The notes under the pieces are model-generated. The model saw only the letters and a program-made list of their open reading frames with translations, had not been told where the DNA came from and did not search any database. Positions 9,311 through 16,721 of a stretch of 30,435 bases of DNA are shown here, piece by piece (position 1 is the first letter of the stretch; the number at the start of each line of letters is the position of its first letter). This DNA is from an uncultured Acetatifactor sp. (lineage in GTDB: Bacteria; Bacillota; Clostridia; Lachnospirales; Lachnospiraceae): contig CAJUFB010000043.1 in assembly GCA_910585805.1 (NCBI GenBank), positions 1-30,435 of the forward strand, written 5' to 3'. The translations under genes were made by a program, and so were the position numbers.

Positions 9311-9692
9311 GCAATGGCCTCTGCGTTACGTTTATTCCACGGGTGAGAAACCCGATGGTTATTTTATACTGCGCACCGGTTAAATTTGCAGTACAACCAG
9401 ACTGCAGACCGCCAGCCAGGCATTTTCCCGGAGGCATCACTGTAAATGTTCTTGTCGTGCTTTCCCTCCGGGAAACGCCAGATCTGTGCCGACGCATCAT
9501 TCCGCCCGGCATCTGCGGCATTAACCATGTCTGTGCCGAGAAGCTTTCTCGTGTTCATCATACCATTTACAGGGCGATTTAGCAAGCAGCGCGATTCTTA
9601 AATTGAACAAAACCTTTTGACTTTAACTGCAGCGTCCCGTCCCTTTACAGGACCATAATCCCTTTTTGCGCATTCTGAATCGTATATTTTTG
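9311..9692. other. Intergenic region upstream of mazEF; structured, no gene seen
   Basis: This holds a perfect 11-bp inverted repeat, TTTCCCGGAGG (9424-9434) and CCTCCGGGAAA (9465-9475), plus a short hairpin CGGGT/ACCCG (9340-9354) that would lie in the leader of the minus-strand DUF2142 gene. Base composition falls sharply in GC after about 9600, which marks the edge of the mazEF island. Short open frames here look like shadows. Confidence 0.55.
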
Positions 9693-9721
9693 TTGACAGA
9701 TGGATATACTTTGTATATACT
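9693..9721 (+). promoter_or_regulatory. SigmaA promoter of mazEF
   Basis: A perfect TTGACA (9693-9698), a 17-bp spacer and TATACT (9716-9721), five of six bases of the -10 consensus. The predicted transcript starts near 9728, leaving a leader of about 105 nt before the antitoxin start. Confidence 0.8.
9704..9718. promoter_or_regulatory. Candidate MazE/MazEF autoregulatory operator
   Basis: ATATAC (9704-9709), a 3-bp gap and GTATAT (9713-9718) form a perfect palindrome across the spacer and -10 of the mazEF promoter. Further GTATAT half-sites lie at 9682-9687 and 9742-9747, 31 and 29 bp away, so about three helical turns on either side. AbrB-type antitoxins, alone or with toxin, commonly repress their own promoter at palindromes. 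The assignment is by position and symmetry only. Confidence 0.45.
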
Positions 9722-9834
9722 GACATTAGGGTTTATCTATTGTATATGCTTATCAATAAAACAGTTTGGAAATACAAAATATACTAATAAGAGTACAAAA
9801 GCAAGCCGAAAAAAGCAAAAGGAAACAAAGAAAA

Positions 9835-10155
9835 ATGGATGCAAATACAATGATGAGAGAACAAACAAAAGAAATAAGTACATTTACCACACAAACTATT
9901 ATAAGGAGGTGGGGAAATAGTCAGGGGATTAGATTATCAAAAGAAGTATTGTCCCAGATGGATTTAAAAGAAGATGATACGATAGGAATAAGTATATATA
10001 ATGGAAAAATGACTATTGAAAAAGTCAATAAGCCTAAATACCTTAATTTAGCAGAAAGGTTGGAAACATTCTACAAAAGACCGATTGATGAGATTTATGT
10101 CGAAAGCACGCAAGAGGTTGATGTAGGTGATCCAGTAGGGAATGAGATTTGGTAA
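9835..10155 (+). CDS. mazE: MazE-like antitoxin (AbrB/SpoVT fold)
   Basis: A protein of about 106 residues with the MazE signature IIRRWGNSQGIRLSKEVL, followed by an acidic stretch (LKEDDTIGI) and IYNGKMTIEKV: a swapped-hairpin DNA-binding domain. The C-terminal half, rich in acidic and aromatic residues (DEIYVESTQEVDVGDP), would wrap around and neutralise MazF. The start is uncertain: 9835 is preceded by a weak AAAGGA, while ATGs at 9850 and 9853 give the more usual short lead into the AbrB domain. The reading frame is open upstream to 9766. It overlaps the toxin gene by 7 bp. The gene is much poorer in GC than its neighbours, consistent with horizontal transfer. Confidence 0.88.
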   Translation: MDANTMMREQTKEISTFTTQTIIRRWGNSQGIRLSKEVLSQMDLKEDDTIGISIYNGKMTIEKVNKPKYLNLAERLETFYKRPIDEIYVESTQEVDVGDPVGNEIW

Positions 10156-10475
10156 CTTATAGACAAGGTGACATAATCGTTATGGATTTTAACCCTCAAA
10201 AGGGTCATGAACAGAGCGGAAGAAGACCAGCGCTTATCCTGAGCAATGATATTTTGAATCATCATAGTTCAATGGCACTTGTTTGTCCGATAACTAACAC
10301 TAACAAAAAACATCCATTCCATATAGAATTGGATGACAGGACGCAGACAACAGGTGTGATATTATGTGACCAGGCAAAAATGTTAGATATTGCTGCCAGA
10401 AACGCTCAGTTCAAAGAAAAGTGTCCTGAGGATTTATGGAACGAAGCAAAGGAATTAGTAATCAGCTTTATGTAA
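10149..10475 (+). CDS. mazF: MazF/PemK-family endoribonuclease toxin
   Basis: A 108-residue protein with MazF hallmarks: YRQGDIIVMDFNPQKGHEQSG, then RRPALILSND, later the strand ALVCPITNT and the block TTGVILCDQAKMLD. MazF toxins cut single-stranded mRNA at short sequences and stall growth when the labile antitoxin is lost. Translation probably begins at TTG 10149: no in-frame ATG occurs before residue 12, and an upstream stop at 10143 rules out extension. AGGGAATGAG lies at suitable spacing. The start overlaps the mazE stop, so translation is probably coupled. It shares the AT-rich composition of mazE. Confidence 0.92.
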   Translation: MVTYRQGDIIVMDFNPQKGHEQSGRRPALILSNDILNHHSSMALVCPITNTNKKHPFHIELDDRTQTTGVILCDQAKMLDIAARNAQFKEKCPEDLWNEAKELVISFM

Positions 10476-10551
10476 GAAACAAAAATAGTGATCATGTTGC
10501 TGTGAACAGTAACTCCAGATGCTTTTATTGATATATTTCTTGCAAATTGAT

Positions 10552-10580
10552 TTGCAATTTCCCATATCTTTCTGTATAAT
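10552..10580 (+). promoter_or_regulatory. SigmaA-type promoter of the GtrII-like gene
   Basis: TTGCAA (10552-10557, four of six bases of the -35 consensus), an exact 17-bp spacer, and a perfect TATAAT (10575-10580). Transcription would begin near 10587, only 17-47 nt before the candidate start codons. Confidence 0.65.
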
Positions 10581-10600
10581 GTGCTTATTCGAAGAAATTA

Positions 10601-10660
10601 TATGTGGAAAGGAAAGCAAAGGTGAAAGTATATGTGGAAAGGAAAGCAAAGGTGAAAGCG
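10601..10660 (+). repeat. 30-bp tandem duplication over the start of the GtrII-like gene
   Basis: The 30-bp unit at 10601-10630 (TATGTGGAAAGGAAAGCAAA and onward) is repeated at 10631-10660 with only the end changed, and a short third echo starts at 10661 (TATCTGGAAA). Each copy carries a GTG codon and an AAAGGTGA Shine-Dalgarno-like sequence, so the duplication also duplicates the translation start signals. Confidence 0.85.
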
Positions 10661-12196
10661 TATCTGGAAAAATACCGAAGCCGCCTGTTTTTGACGGGGC
10701 TGCTTGTGTTTTTGCTCCATGGTGTCAGGATGCACTCCGGAATCACAGGCATTGATACGGAAGACCTGCTTCATCTGCAGGATGACTTTTACGGCGGGTG
10801 GCTGCACACGGGCAGACAGGGGCTGGTGTTCCTGAAGTACTTTCTGGGGAATGCTCAATACAATCCGTTTTATTCGGGTACTATGACAGTGCTTTTGTTT
10901 GCGGCGTCTGTGTCTGCCTTCCTGGCACTGTGGGACAGGGCGGGCAGATCCGCCGGTATCTGTGCCTGGGGCTGTTCTGCCCTGCTGTGGGTATCTCATC
11001 CGGCTATGGCCGAGCAGTTTTATTTTTCCTTACAGGGGATGGAAATCTGCCTGGGCCTGGGGCTGACGGCGCTGGCGCTGTATTTCTCCTTCCGGTGGGC
11101 GGAGGGCGGCAGTGTACTCTGGGCGGTGGGGAGCGGCAGCATTTTGCTCCTGACTTTTTCTGTCTATCAGATCTTTGTAGTAATGTATATTTTCGGAACC
11201 GTCGCCCTTCTGCTGCTGCAGGCGCTGGGGGAGGTTTCGGAAGGTGCGAAGCCGGAGGGAATGGGGCTTTTGAAGCGCGTGATTCCCTACTGTGCTGTCT
11301 TTCTTGCGGCATTTCTGATGAATACTTTGATCACCAGGATTTTCTTTGGCTCCTCCGACTATCTGCAGAATCAAATATATTGGGGACATGCTTCGGTGAA
11401 GGACTGTCTTCGTGCCATTGCGGGGCATGTGGTGAAAGCTTTTACGGGATACGGCTCGATTTTTTATCATCCGGGGCTGGGAGTGCTGGCTCTGCTTGAT
11501 CTCATTCTCCTGTCTGTCTTTCTTACCCGGCTTTGCCCGGGCAGGGGGAGCGGGAAAGCTGTTATCCTTTTTTTCTATCTTGCGCTTCTGGCGACGCCCT
11601 TTATGATGACGGTTCTTTTGGGAGGGACGCCGGCCATGCGTTCCCAGATGGTGCTTCCCGCCATGACAGGGTTTCTGGGATATCTGGGGATATGGCTGGC
11701 GCAGGCGCAGGGATTTTGTCCGGGCAGGCGTCAGGCGGTTTTGCTGTGGGGGATAGTGGCTGTGTGCCTGATAAGCGGTTCGGCGCAGGCCAGGGTGACA
11801 GCGCAGCTGTATTATACGGACCAGTGCCGTTATGAGCAGGATGCGGCTCTGGGGCGGTCTGTGATAGAGCGGATCGATCAGGTGATGCCAAAGGAGGAAA
11901 CGCTTCCGGTGATGGTCGTGGGCGGCAGGGAATTTTCGGGCAATAACTCCTGTGTCACAGGCGAGGTGATAGGGAGATCCTTTTTCAATTACGACAGGGA
12001 AGTGGAGCCGGTGCCGTTCTGGAGTACCCGGAGAGTGCTGGGATTTCTGCACACGCTGGGGGCGGATTACGGGATTGCGCCCAGGGAGCGTGCGGAAGAA
12101 GCTCTGGAGTGCAGCGAGGATATGCCCGTGTGGCCGGCGGCGGACAGCGTCCAGGTGAAAAACGGCATGCTTATCATTAAACTCAGTTCAGAGTGA
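10634..12196 (+). CDS. GtrII-like glucosyltransferase, polytopic membrane protein
   Basis: About 520 residues, mostly membrane helices. The first external loop carries HSGITGIDTEDLL followed by HTGRQGL, matching the GtrII-type family (aspartates after helix 1, then a GR motif), whose members transfer glucose from undecaprenyl phosphate-glucose to surface polymers. A soluble C-terminal portion of about 120 residues follows the last helix. The start chosen is GTG 10634, which has AAAGGTGA (10617-10624) at good spacing. GTG 10604 would add 10 residues that are a duplicate of the next 10, but has no ribosome binding site. The two GT-C-like genes on either side of mazEF may belong to one surface-glycan function; this is inference. 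Confidence 0.8.
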   Translation: MERKAKVKAYLEKYRSRLFLTGLLVFLLHGVRMHSGITGIDTEDLLHLQDDFYGGWLHTGRQGLVFLKYFLGNAQYNPFYSGTMTVLLFAASVSAFLALWDRAGRSAGICAWGCSALLWVSHPAMAEQFYFSLQGMEICLGLGLTALALYFSFRWAEGGSVLWAVGSGSILLLTFSVYQIFVVMYIFGTVALLLLQALGEVSEGAKPEGMGLLKRVIPYCAVFLAAFLMNTLITRIFFGSSDYLQNQIYWGHASVKDCLRAIAGHVVKAFTGYGSIFYHPGLGVLALLDLILLSVFLTRLCPGRGSGKAVILFFYLALLATPFMMTVLLGGTPAMRSQMVLPAMTGFLGYLGIWLAQAQGFCPGRRQAVLLWGIVAVCLISGSAQARVTAQLYYTDQCRYEQDAALGRSVIERIDQVMPKEETLPVMVVGGREFSGNNSCVTGEVIGRSFFNYDREVEPVPFWSTRRVLGFLHTLGADYGIAPRERAEEALECSEDMPVWPAADSVQVKNGMLIIKLSSE

Positions 12197-12244
12197 AGAA
12201 AACGGGACATATGCGGAACAAAAATTAAGAAAGGACGGAGAAAA

Positions 12245-13105
12245 ATGGGTCAGGTGTACGAGAAACTTCAGAAATGTTATGAAAATGTCAGGCAGAAAAT
12301 GGAAGAGGCGCATGTGATGGATTTTGTGCCTAAAGTGGCGATCGTGCTGGGGTCAGGCCTGGGAGATTTCGCGGAGACGGTTCGGGTGGAGTATGAACTG
12401 CCCTATGGAGAGATAGAAGGTTTTCCTGTCTCAACCGTGCCGGGACATGCGGGAAAGTTTATCTTCGGCTATGTGGGGCAGGTGCCTGTGGCGTGCATGA
12501 AGGGCAGGGTGCATTATTATGAGGGATATCCCATCAGCGACGTGGTGCTGCCTGTCCGGCTGCTGAAGCTGCTGGGGGCGGAGACTTTGTTTCTGACCAA
12601 CGCGGCAGGGGGCGTGAACCCTTCCTTTCAGGCGGGTGACCTGATGATGATCAAGGATCACATCGGGGTTTTCGCACCAAATCCTTTGATCGGGTCAAAT
12701 ATAGACGAACTGGGAACCAGATTTCCGGATATGAGCCAGGTATATGATAAGGAACTGCAGAAGCTGATCCGGAAGACGGCCAGAGAACATCATATTTTCC
12801 TCCAGGAAGGAATCTACACCCAGCTCACAGGGCCTTCCTATGAATCACCTGCGGAAATCCGTATGCTGCGTCTGTTGGGCTGTGACGCGGTGGGAATGAG
12901 CACTGTGGCGGAAGCCATTGCCGCCAACCATATGGGAATGAAAATATGCGGAATTTCGTGTATCAGCAATCTGGCTGCGGGAATGACAGCCAGTCCGCTG
13001 AGCCATAAAGAGGTGCAGGAGGCGGCTGACATGGCTGCGCCCAACTTTAAGAAACTGGTGACGGAAGTGGTACAGAGTATGGGAGAGCAGACCATGGAAG
13101 TATAG
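12245..13105 (+). CDS. punA: Purine nucleoside phosphorylase, trimeric (class II) type
   Basis: A 286-residue cytosolic enzyme that splits inosine and guanosine with phosphate into base plus ribose-1-phosphate. Family motifs appear in order: VLGSGLG phosphate-binding loop near residue 34, STVPGHAGKF near 64, GRVHYYEGY near 86, TNAAGGVN near 118, LTGPSYESPAE near 198, VGMSTVAEAI near 218, and SNLAAGM near 242. Length fits the 270-290 usual for the family. The ribosome binding site AAGGACGGAG precedes the start. It opens a salvage cluster with cytidine deaminase, an amidohydrolase and a nucleobase permease, all on the same strand with small gaps. Confidence 0.95.
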   Translation: MGQVYEKLQKCYENVRQKMEEAHVMDFVPKVAIVLGSGLGDFAETVRVEYELPYGEIEGFPVSTVPGHAGKFIFGYVGQVPVACMKGRVHYYEGYPISDVVLPVRLLKLLGAETLFLTNAAGGVNPSFQAGDLMMIKDHIGVFAPNPLIGSNIDELGTRFPDMSQVYDKELQKLIRKTAREHHIFLQEGIYTQLTGPSYESPAEIRMLRLLGCDAVGMSTVAEAIAANHMGMKICGISCISNLAAGMTASPLSHKEVQEAADMAAPNFKKLVTEVVQSMGEQTMEV

Positions 13106-13222
13106 ATCATGGCAGGCGGGGCGGCGCCGCAGAACTGCGGGGACAGGTGCAGGTGAAAGGCAGCGCCCGTGAAGTGAGGATGATCCGGACAGGCAGGGAT
13201 CAGTTCTGAGAAAGGAAGGAAA

Positions 13223-13642
13223 ATGGAGAATTCGCGGTATACGGATCTGGTAAAAGCGGCGTTGGAGGCCAGGGCAATGGCGTATGTGCCCTATTCTCAT
13301 TATGCTGTGGGAGCGGCTCTCCTGACAGAGGAGGGCGAGATCTACAGAGGCGGAAATATAGAAAATGCATCCTATGGCGCCACCAACTGCGCGGAGCGGA
13401 CGGCAATCTTCAAGGCAGTCAGCGAGGGCAGGCGGAAGTTTGCGGCGATTGCCATAGCAGGGGGAATGGAAGGCTGTGAGCCGGAGGACTATGCATATCC
13501 CTGCGGCATCTGCAGACAGGTAATGCAGGAGTTTGCAGGGAAAGGATTCCGGGTACTGGTGGCAAGGAGCGTTTCCGACTGCAGAGAGTATCTGCTGGAA
13601 GAGCTGCTGCCCTGTGGATTTGGGGGTGAGTCTATCAAATGA
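13223..13642 (+). CDS. cdd: Cytidine deaminase
   Basis: A 139-residue protein of the small, homotetrameric cytidine deaminase class, converting cytidine and deoxycytidine to uridine and deoxyuridine. The zinc and catalytic motif TNCAERTA (Cys ligand, Glu proton shuttle) lies near residue 54, and the second zinc motif PCGICRQV near 94. The substrate-binding segment GGNIENASYG lies just before the first. GAAAGGAAGG precedes the start. Its last four bases (ATGA) overlap the start of the next gene, so the two are translationally coupled. Confidence 0.96.
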   Translation: MENSRYTDLVKAALEARAMAYVPYSHYAVGAALLTEEGEIYRGGNIENASYGATNCAERTAIFKAVSEGRRKFAAIAIAGGMEGCEPEDYAYPCGICRQVMQEFAGKGFRVLVARSVSDCREYLLEELLPCGFGGESIK

Positions 13643-15081
13643 GGATCAGATTGTACAATGCCCGGATACTGACCATGGAGAAAGACAGGCCCGTCTTCTT
13701 CGGAGAGGTGTGGGTAAAGGACGAGAAGATTGTTTATGTGGCGGAGGACAGGCTTTCAGCAGGCCATTCAATAGCGGAAGGGGCTTTAGCAGGCCGGTCA
13801 ATGGCGGAAGGGGCTTTAGAAGGCCAGTCAATAGAGGAAGGGGCTTCAGCAGGCCGGTCAATAGCGGAGGGGGCCTCAGCAGGCCGTCCATCGGCAGGAG
13901 GGTTCCGGCCGGGACAGGAGCTTCCGGAGATCAAATGGGACATGGAGCTTGACTGCGGGGGAAATCTGCTGATGCCCGGTTTTAAAAACGCGCATACCCA
14001 TTCCGGAATGACGTTTTTGCGTTCTTTTGCAGACGATGTGCCGCTGCAAAAATGGCTGAACGAGAAGGTGTTTCCCATGGAAGCCAGGCTTTCCGGGGAG
14101 GATATCTATCATCTGGCAAGGCTGGCAGTGCTGGAATATCTGACATCGGGCATTACCGCCATATTTGACATGTACTTAAATCCTGACGAGACGGCTGCTG
14201 CCTGTATGGATACCGGAATGCGATGTGTGCTCACAAGCGGGCTGAATCAGTTTACTTCTTCCGTGAAGCAGCAGGAAGAGGAGTATCTGAAATGGAACGG
14301 CGGGAATTCATTGATCAGCTATCAGCTGGGCTTCCACTCGGAATATACCTGCTCGAAACAGCTGCTGCAGGGTGTGGCGGAGCTGGCCCATGCTTACAGG
14401 GCGCCGGTGTATACGCATCTGGCGGAGACGGAGAAGGAAGTGGAGGGTTGCAGAGAACGTTACGGCATGACACCGGCGGTATTTCTGGACAGCCTGGGAA
14501 TGTTTGAATATGGGGGCGGGGGATACCACTGTGTCCATATGACGGAAGAAGACATAGATGTCTTCGAAAGGCATGGAATGTACGCTGTGACCAATCCGGC
14601 TTCCAATGCAAAGCTTGCCAGCGGGATCGCTCCCATTGCCGAATATGTGAGAAGGGGGATACCTGTGGCGGTCGGAACGGACGGGCCGGCCAGCAACAAC
14701 TGCCTTGACATGTTCCGGGAGATGTTTCTGGTATCCGGTCTGAGCAGGCTCCGCCAGGGGGATGCGTCCAGCCTGGATGCGGAGGAAGTATTGCGTATGG
14801 CAACCGTATGCGGCGCCGGCGCCATGGGGCTTGAAAACGCGGATATCCTGGCTGCAGGCAGGCTGGCGGATATGATTTTGGTGGATCTGCGGCAGCCCAA
14901 TATGCAGCCCATACACAATATACCGAAGAATCTTGTCTACAGCGGAAGTAAGGCAAATATATGCATGACTATGGTAAATGGCCGGATCCTTTATCGGGAC
15001 GGGAAATTTGATGTGGGAGAAAGTCCGGAGAGGATTTACGCAAAATGCGGGGAGATTGTAAAACGTATTCTATATGCATGA
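13639..15081 (+). CDS. mtaD: Amidohydrolase, SAH/5'-methylthioadenosine deaminase-like
   Basis: A 480-residue metal-dependent amidohydrolase. Metal ligands are visible: HTHSG (about 115), THLAETE (about 258), CVHMTEED (about 295) and GTDGPASNN (about 350). Together with the fold's N- and C-terminal beta-sandwich strands this matches the cluster that deaminates S-adenosylhomocysteine, methylthioadenosine or adenosine. Deamination of a purine nucleoside fits its place between cytidine deaminase and a base permease, but the exact substrate is not shown; the gene symbol is provisional. Residues about 38-87, within the N-terminal beta-sandwich, are an insertion of five 10-residue repeats unlike the family. 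The start codon overlaps the cdd stop (ATGA). Confidence 0.87.
   Translation: MRIRLYNARILTMEKDRPVFFGEVWVKDEKIVYVAEDRLSAGHSIAEGALAGRSMAEGALEGQSIEEGASAGRSIAEGASAGRPSAGGFRPGQELPEIKWDMELDCGGNLLMPGFKNAHTHSGMTFLRSFADDVPLQKWLNEKVFPMEARLSGEDIYHLARLAVLEYLTSGITAIFDMYLNPDETAAACMDTGMRCVLTSGLNQFTSSVKQQEEEYLKWNGGNSLISYQLGFHSEYTCSKQLLQGVAELAHAYRAPVYTHLAETEKEVEGCRERYGMTPAVFLDSLGMFEYGGGGYHCVHMTEEDIDVFERHGMYAVTNPASNAKLASGIAPIAEYVRRGIPVAVGTDGPASNNCLDMFREMFLVSGLSRLRQGDASSLDAEEVLRMATVCGAGAMGLENADILAAGRLADMILVDLRQPNMQPIHNIPKNLVYSGSKANICMTMVNGRILYRDGKFDVGESPERIYAKCGEIVKRILYA
13751..13900 (+). repeat. 30-bp in-frame minisatellite in the amidohydrolase gene
   Basis: Five consecutive 30-bp units begin at 13751, 13781, 13811, 13841 and 13871, the last most diverged. 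They encode 10-residue units of the form AGRSIAEGAL/S. No stop codon occurs in several other frames, which explains overlapping open frames here that are not genes. Confidence 0.92.
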
Positions 15082-15179
15082 CGGCCGGCCGGGCAATGGT
15101 TTTGGGGCTTGCTTTTATGGCGGCTCCTGTAACAGAAATGATGTTTTTCTCTGATCAAACTACATAGGAGGGAGTAAAA

Positions 15180-16607
15180 ATGTTAGAGAAAATGTTTAAA
15201 CTCAAGGAAAACAAAACCACAGTGAGAACGGAGATCATCGCCGGACTCACCACATTCATGACGATGGCTTACATCATCGCCCTGAATCCCAATCTGCTTA
15301 CCGGCTTCGGCGCGGAGGGCATGGCTCTTTGGAACGGTGTTTTCATGGCTACCTGTATTGCTTCCGCAGTGGGTATGTTCGTGATGGCATTTGTGGCCAA
15401 CAAGCCCTTTGCCATGGCGCCCGGCATGGGACTGAACAGCTTTTTTGCGGTGGTGGTTGCAAACATTGTAACTATGACAGGGATGACTTACCTGGAGTCT
15501 TTCCAGGCGGCTCTTTGCATTATCCTGATAGAGGGTATCGTTTTCATCATTCTGTCGGTGTTCAATGTCCGTGAGCAGATCGTGGATGCCATTCCGCTGG
15601 GGGTTCGTCTGGGCATTGCGCCTGCCATCGGCATGATGCTGATGAATATCGGCATCGGCTCCAACGCAGGGGTTTATTCCGAAACCGGAGGGCCTTTCTA
15701 TGTTATGAGAGATTTCTTCGGTTCTCTCACCGCGGGTCTGGCAAAGGAAACCATGGATTCAGGGTATTCCACCATGGTTCTCACCGTGGTAACCATGTTT
15801 GCCGGTCTGTTTGTCATCGTGATTCTTGCTCAGAAGAAGGTGAAAGCGGCGGTTATTCTGGGTATGCTGGCGGCCAGCATAGTTTACTGGGCAGGGGAAT
15901 TTATTTTTCTTCATACCAATCCGTTTGCTTCGCTGGCCCAGGCATCTTTCCTGCCCCCGGTGGGAGATATGGCGTCAACTACGCTGTTTAAGTTCAATTT
16001 AAGCGGTTTTGCCCGGATTGGAGGGTTCACTATTGTAACTTTAATTGTTACATTCTGCATCATTGACATGTTCGACACCATCGGAACGCTGGTAGGGACT
16101 GCAAGCCGTGCCGGAATGCTTGACAAGAACGGCAAAATGCCCCAGATGAAGGAAGCGCTGCTGGCGGATGCGGTAGGTACCGTAGTGGGTTCCGCAACGG
16201 GTACTTCCACGGTTACCACATTCGTGGAGTCCGCTTCCGGCGTAGAGGCAGGAGGGCGTACCGGCCTGACAGCTTTGACCACCGGCATTGTGTTCCTGGC
16301 ATGTATGTTTATTGCGCCCGTTGCCGCCATCATTCCCGCAGCGGCCACCTCTTCGGCTCTGATCTATGTAGGTGTGCTGATGCTGACAGGACTTAAAAAC
16401 GTGCATTTTGACGATATGTGCGAGACTGTGCCTGTGGCATTGATGCTGATCGCCATGCCTGTATCCGGCTCCATCGGACATGCCATCGGCATCGGACTGA
16501 TCACTTATACGGTTATTAAGGTATTTACCGGAAAAGCAAGGGATGTATCCGTGCTGACCTATGTGCTTTCCGCGATCTTTCTGATCAAGTTCTTCCTGGT
16601 GGCGTAG
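15180..16607 (+). CDS. NCS2-family purine nucleobase permease (AzgA/PbuG-like)
   Basis: A 475-residue membrane protein with about 12-14 hydrophobic segments. The N-terminus TEIIAGLTTFMTMAYIIALN and the motif FAMAPGMGLNSFF are diagnostic of the AzgA/PbuG/AdeQ branch of nucleobase:cation symporters. The loop DMFDTIGTLVG and the downstream ATGTSTVTTFVESASGV contain the conserved substrate and proton residues. Adenine, guanine or hypoxanthine uptake is expected, feeding the salvage enzymes upstream. The start follows AGGAGGGAG. The 98-bp gap before it carries no recognisable purine riboswitch. Confidence 0.94.
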   Translation: MLEKMFKLKENKTTVRTEIIAGLTTFMTMAYIIALNPNLLTGFGAEGMALWNGVFMATCIASAVGMFVMAFVANKPFAMAPGMGLNSFFAVVVANIVTMTGMTYLESFQAALCIILIEGIVFIILSVFNVREQIVDAIPLGVRLGIAPAIGMMLMNIGIGSNAGVYSETGGPFYVMRDFFGSLTAGLAKETMDSGYSTMVLTVVTMFAGLFVIVILAQKKVKAAVILGMLAASIVYWAGEFIFLHTNPFASLAQASFLPPVGDMASTTLFKFNLSGFARIGGFTIVTLIVTFCIIDMFDTIGTLVGTASRAGMLDKNGKMPQMKEALLADAVGTVVGSATGTSTVTTFVESASGVEAGGRTGLTALTTGIVFLACMFIAPVAAIIPAAATSSALIYVGVLMLTGLKNVHFDDMCETVPVALMLIAMPVSGSIGHAIGIGLITYTVIKVFTGKARDVSVLTYVLSAIFLIKFFLVA

Positions 16608-16721
16608 GGAATATCCGCATAACTTTTGTATTTTCAGCAGATCATCAGCGCGGGATTCATCTTTTGACCGTCTGGCAAATGTTTTGGATCACGCGCATAG
16701 ATCGGGAAAAGGAAAACATGT

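Noticed and set aside
9903..9912. AAGGAGGTGG inside mazE as a ribosome binding site
   Set aside because: It encodes the conserved RRWG of the MazE fold and no suitable start codon follows at normal distance.
9666..9920. An 84-codon frame starting upstream of mazE
   Set aside because: It covers the mazEF promoter and overlaps mazE in another frame; the peptide is just AT-rich translation.
15082..15179. Purine riboswitch before the nucleobase permease
   Set aside because: The gap is under 100 bp and lacks the conserved loop and junction bases of the class.
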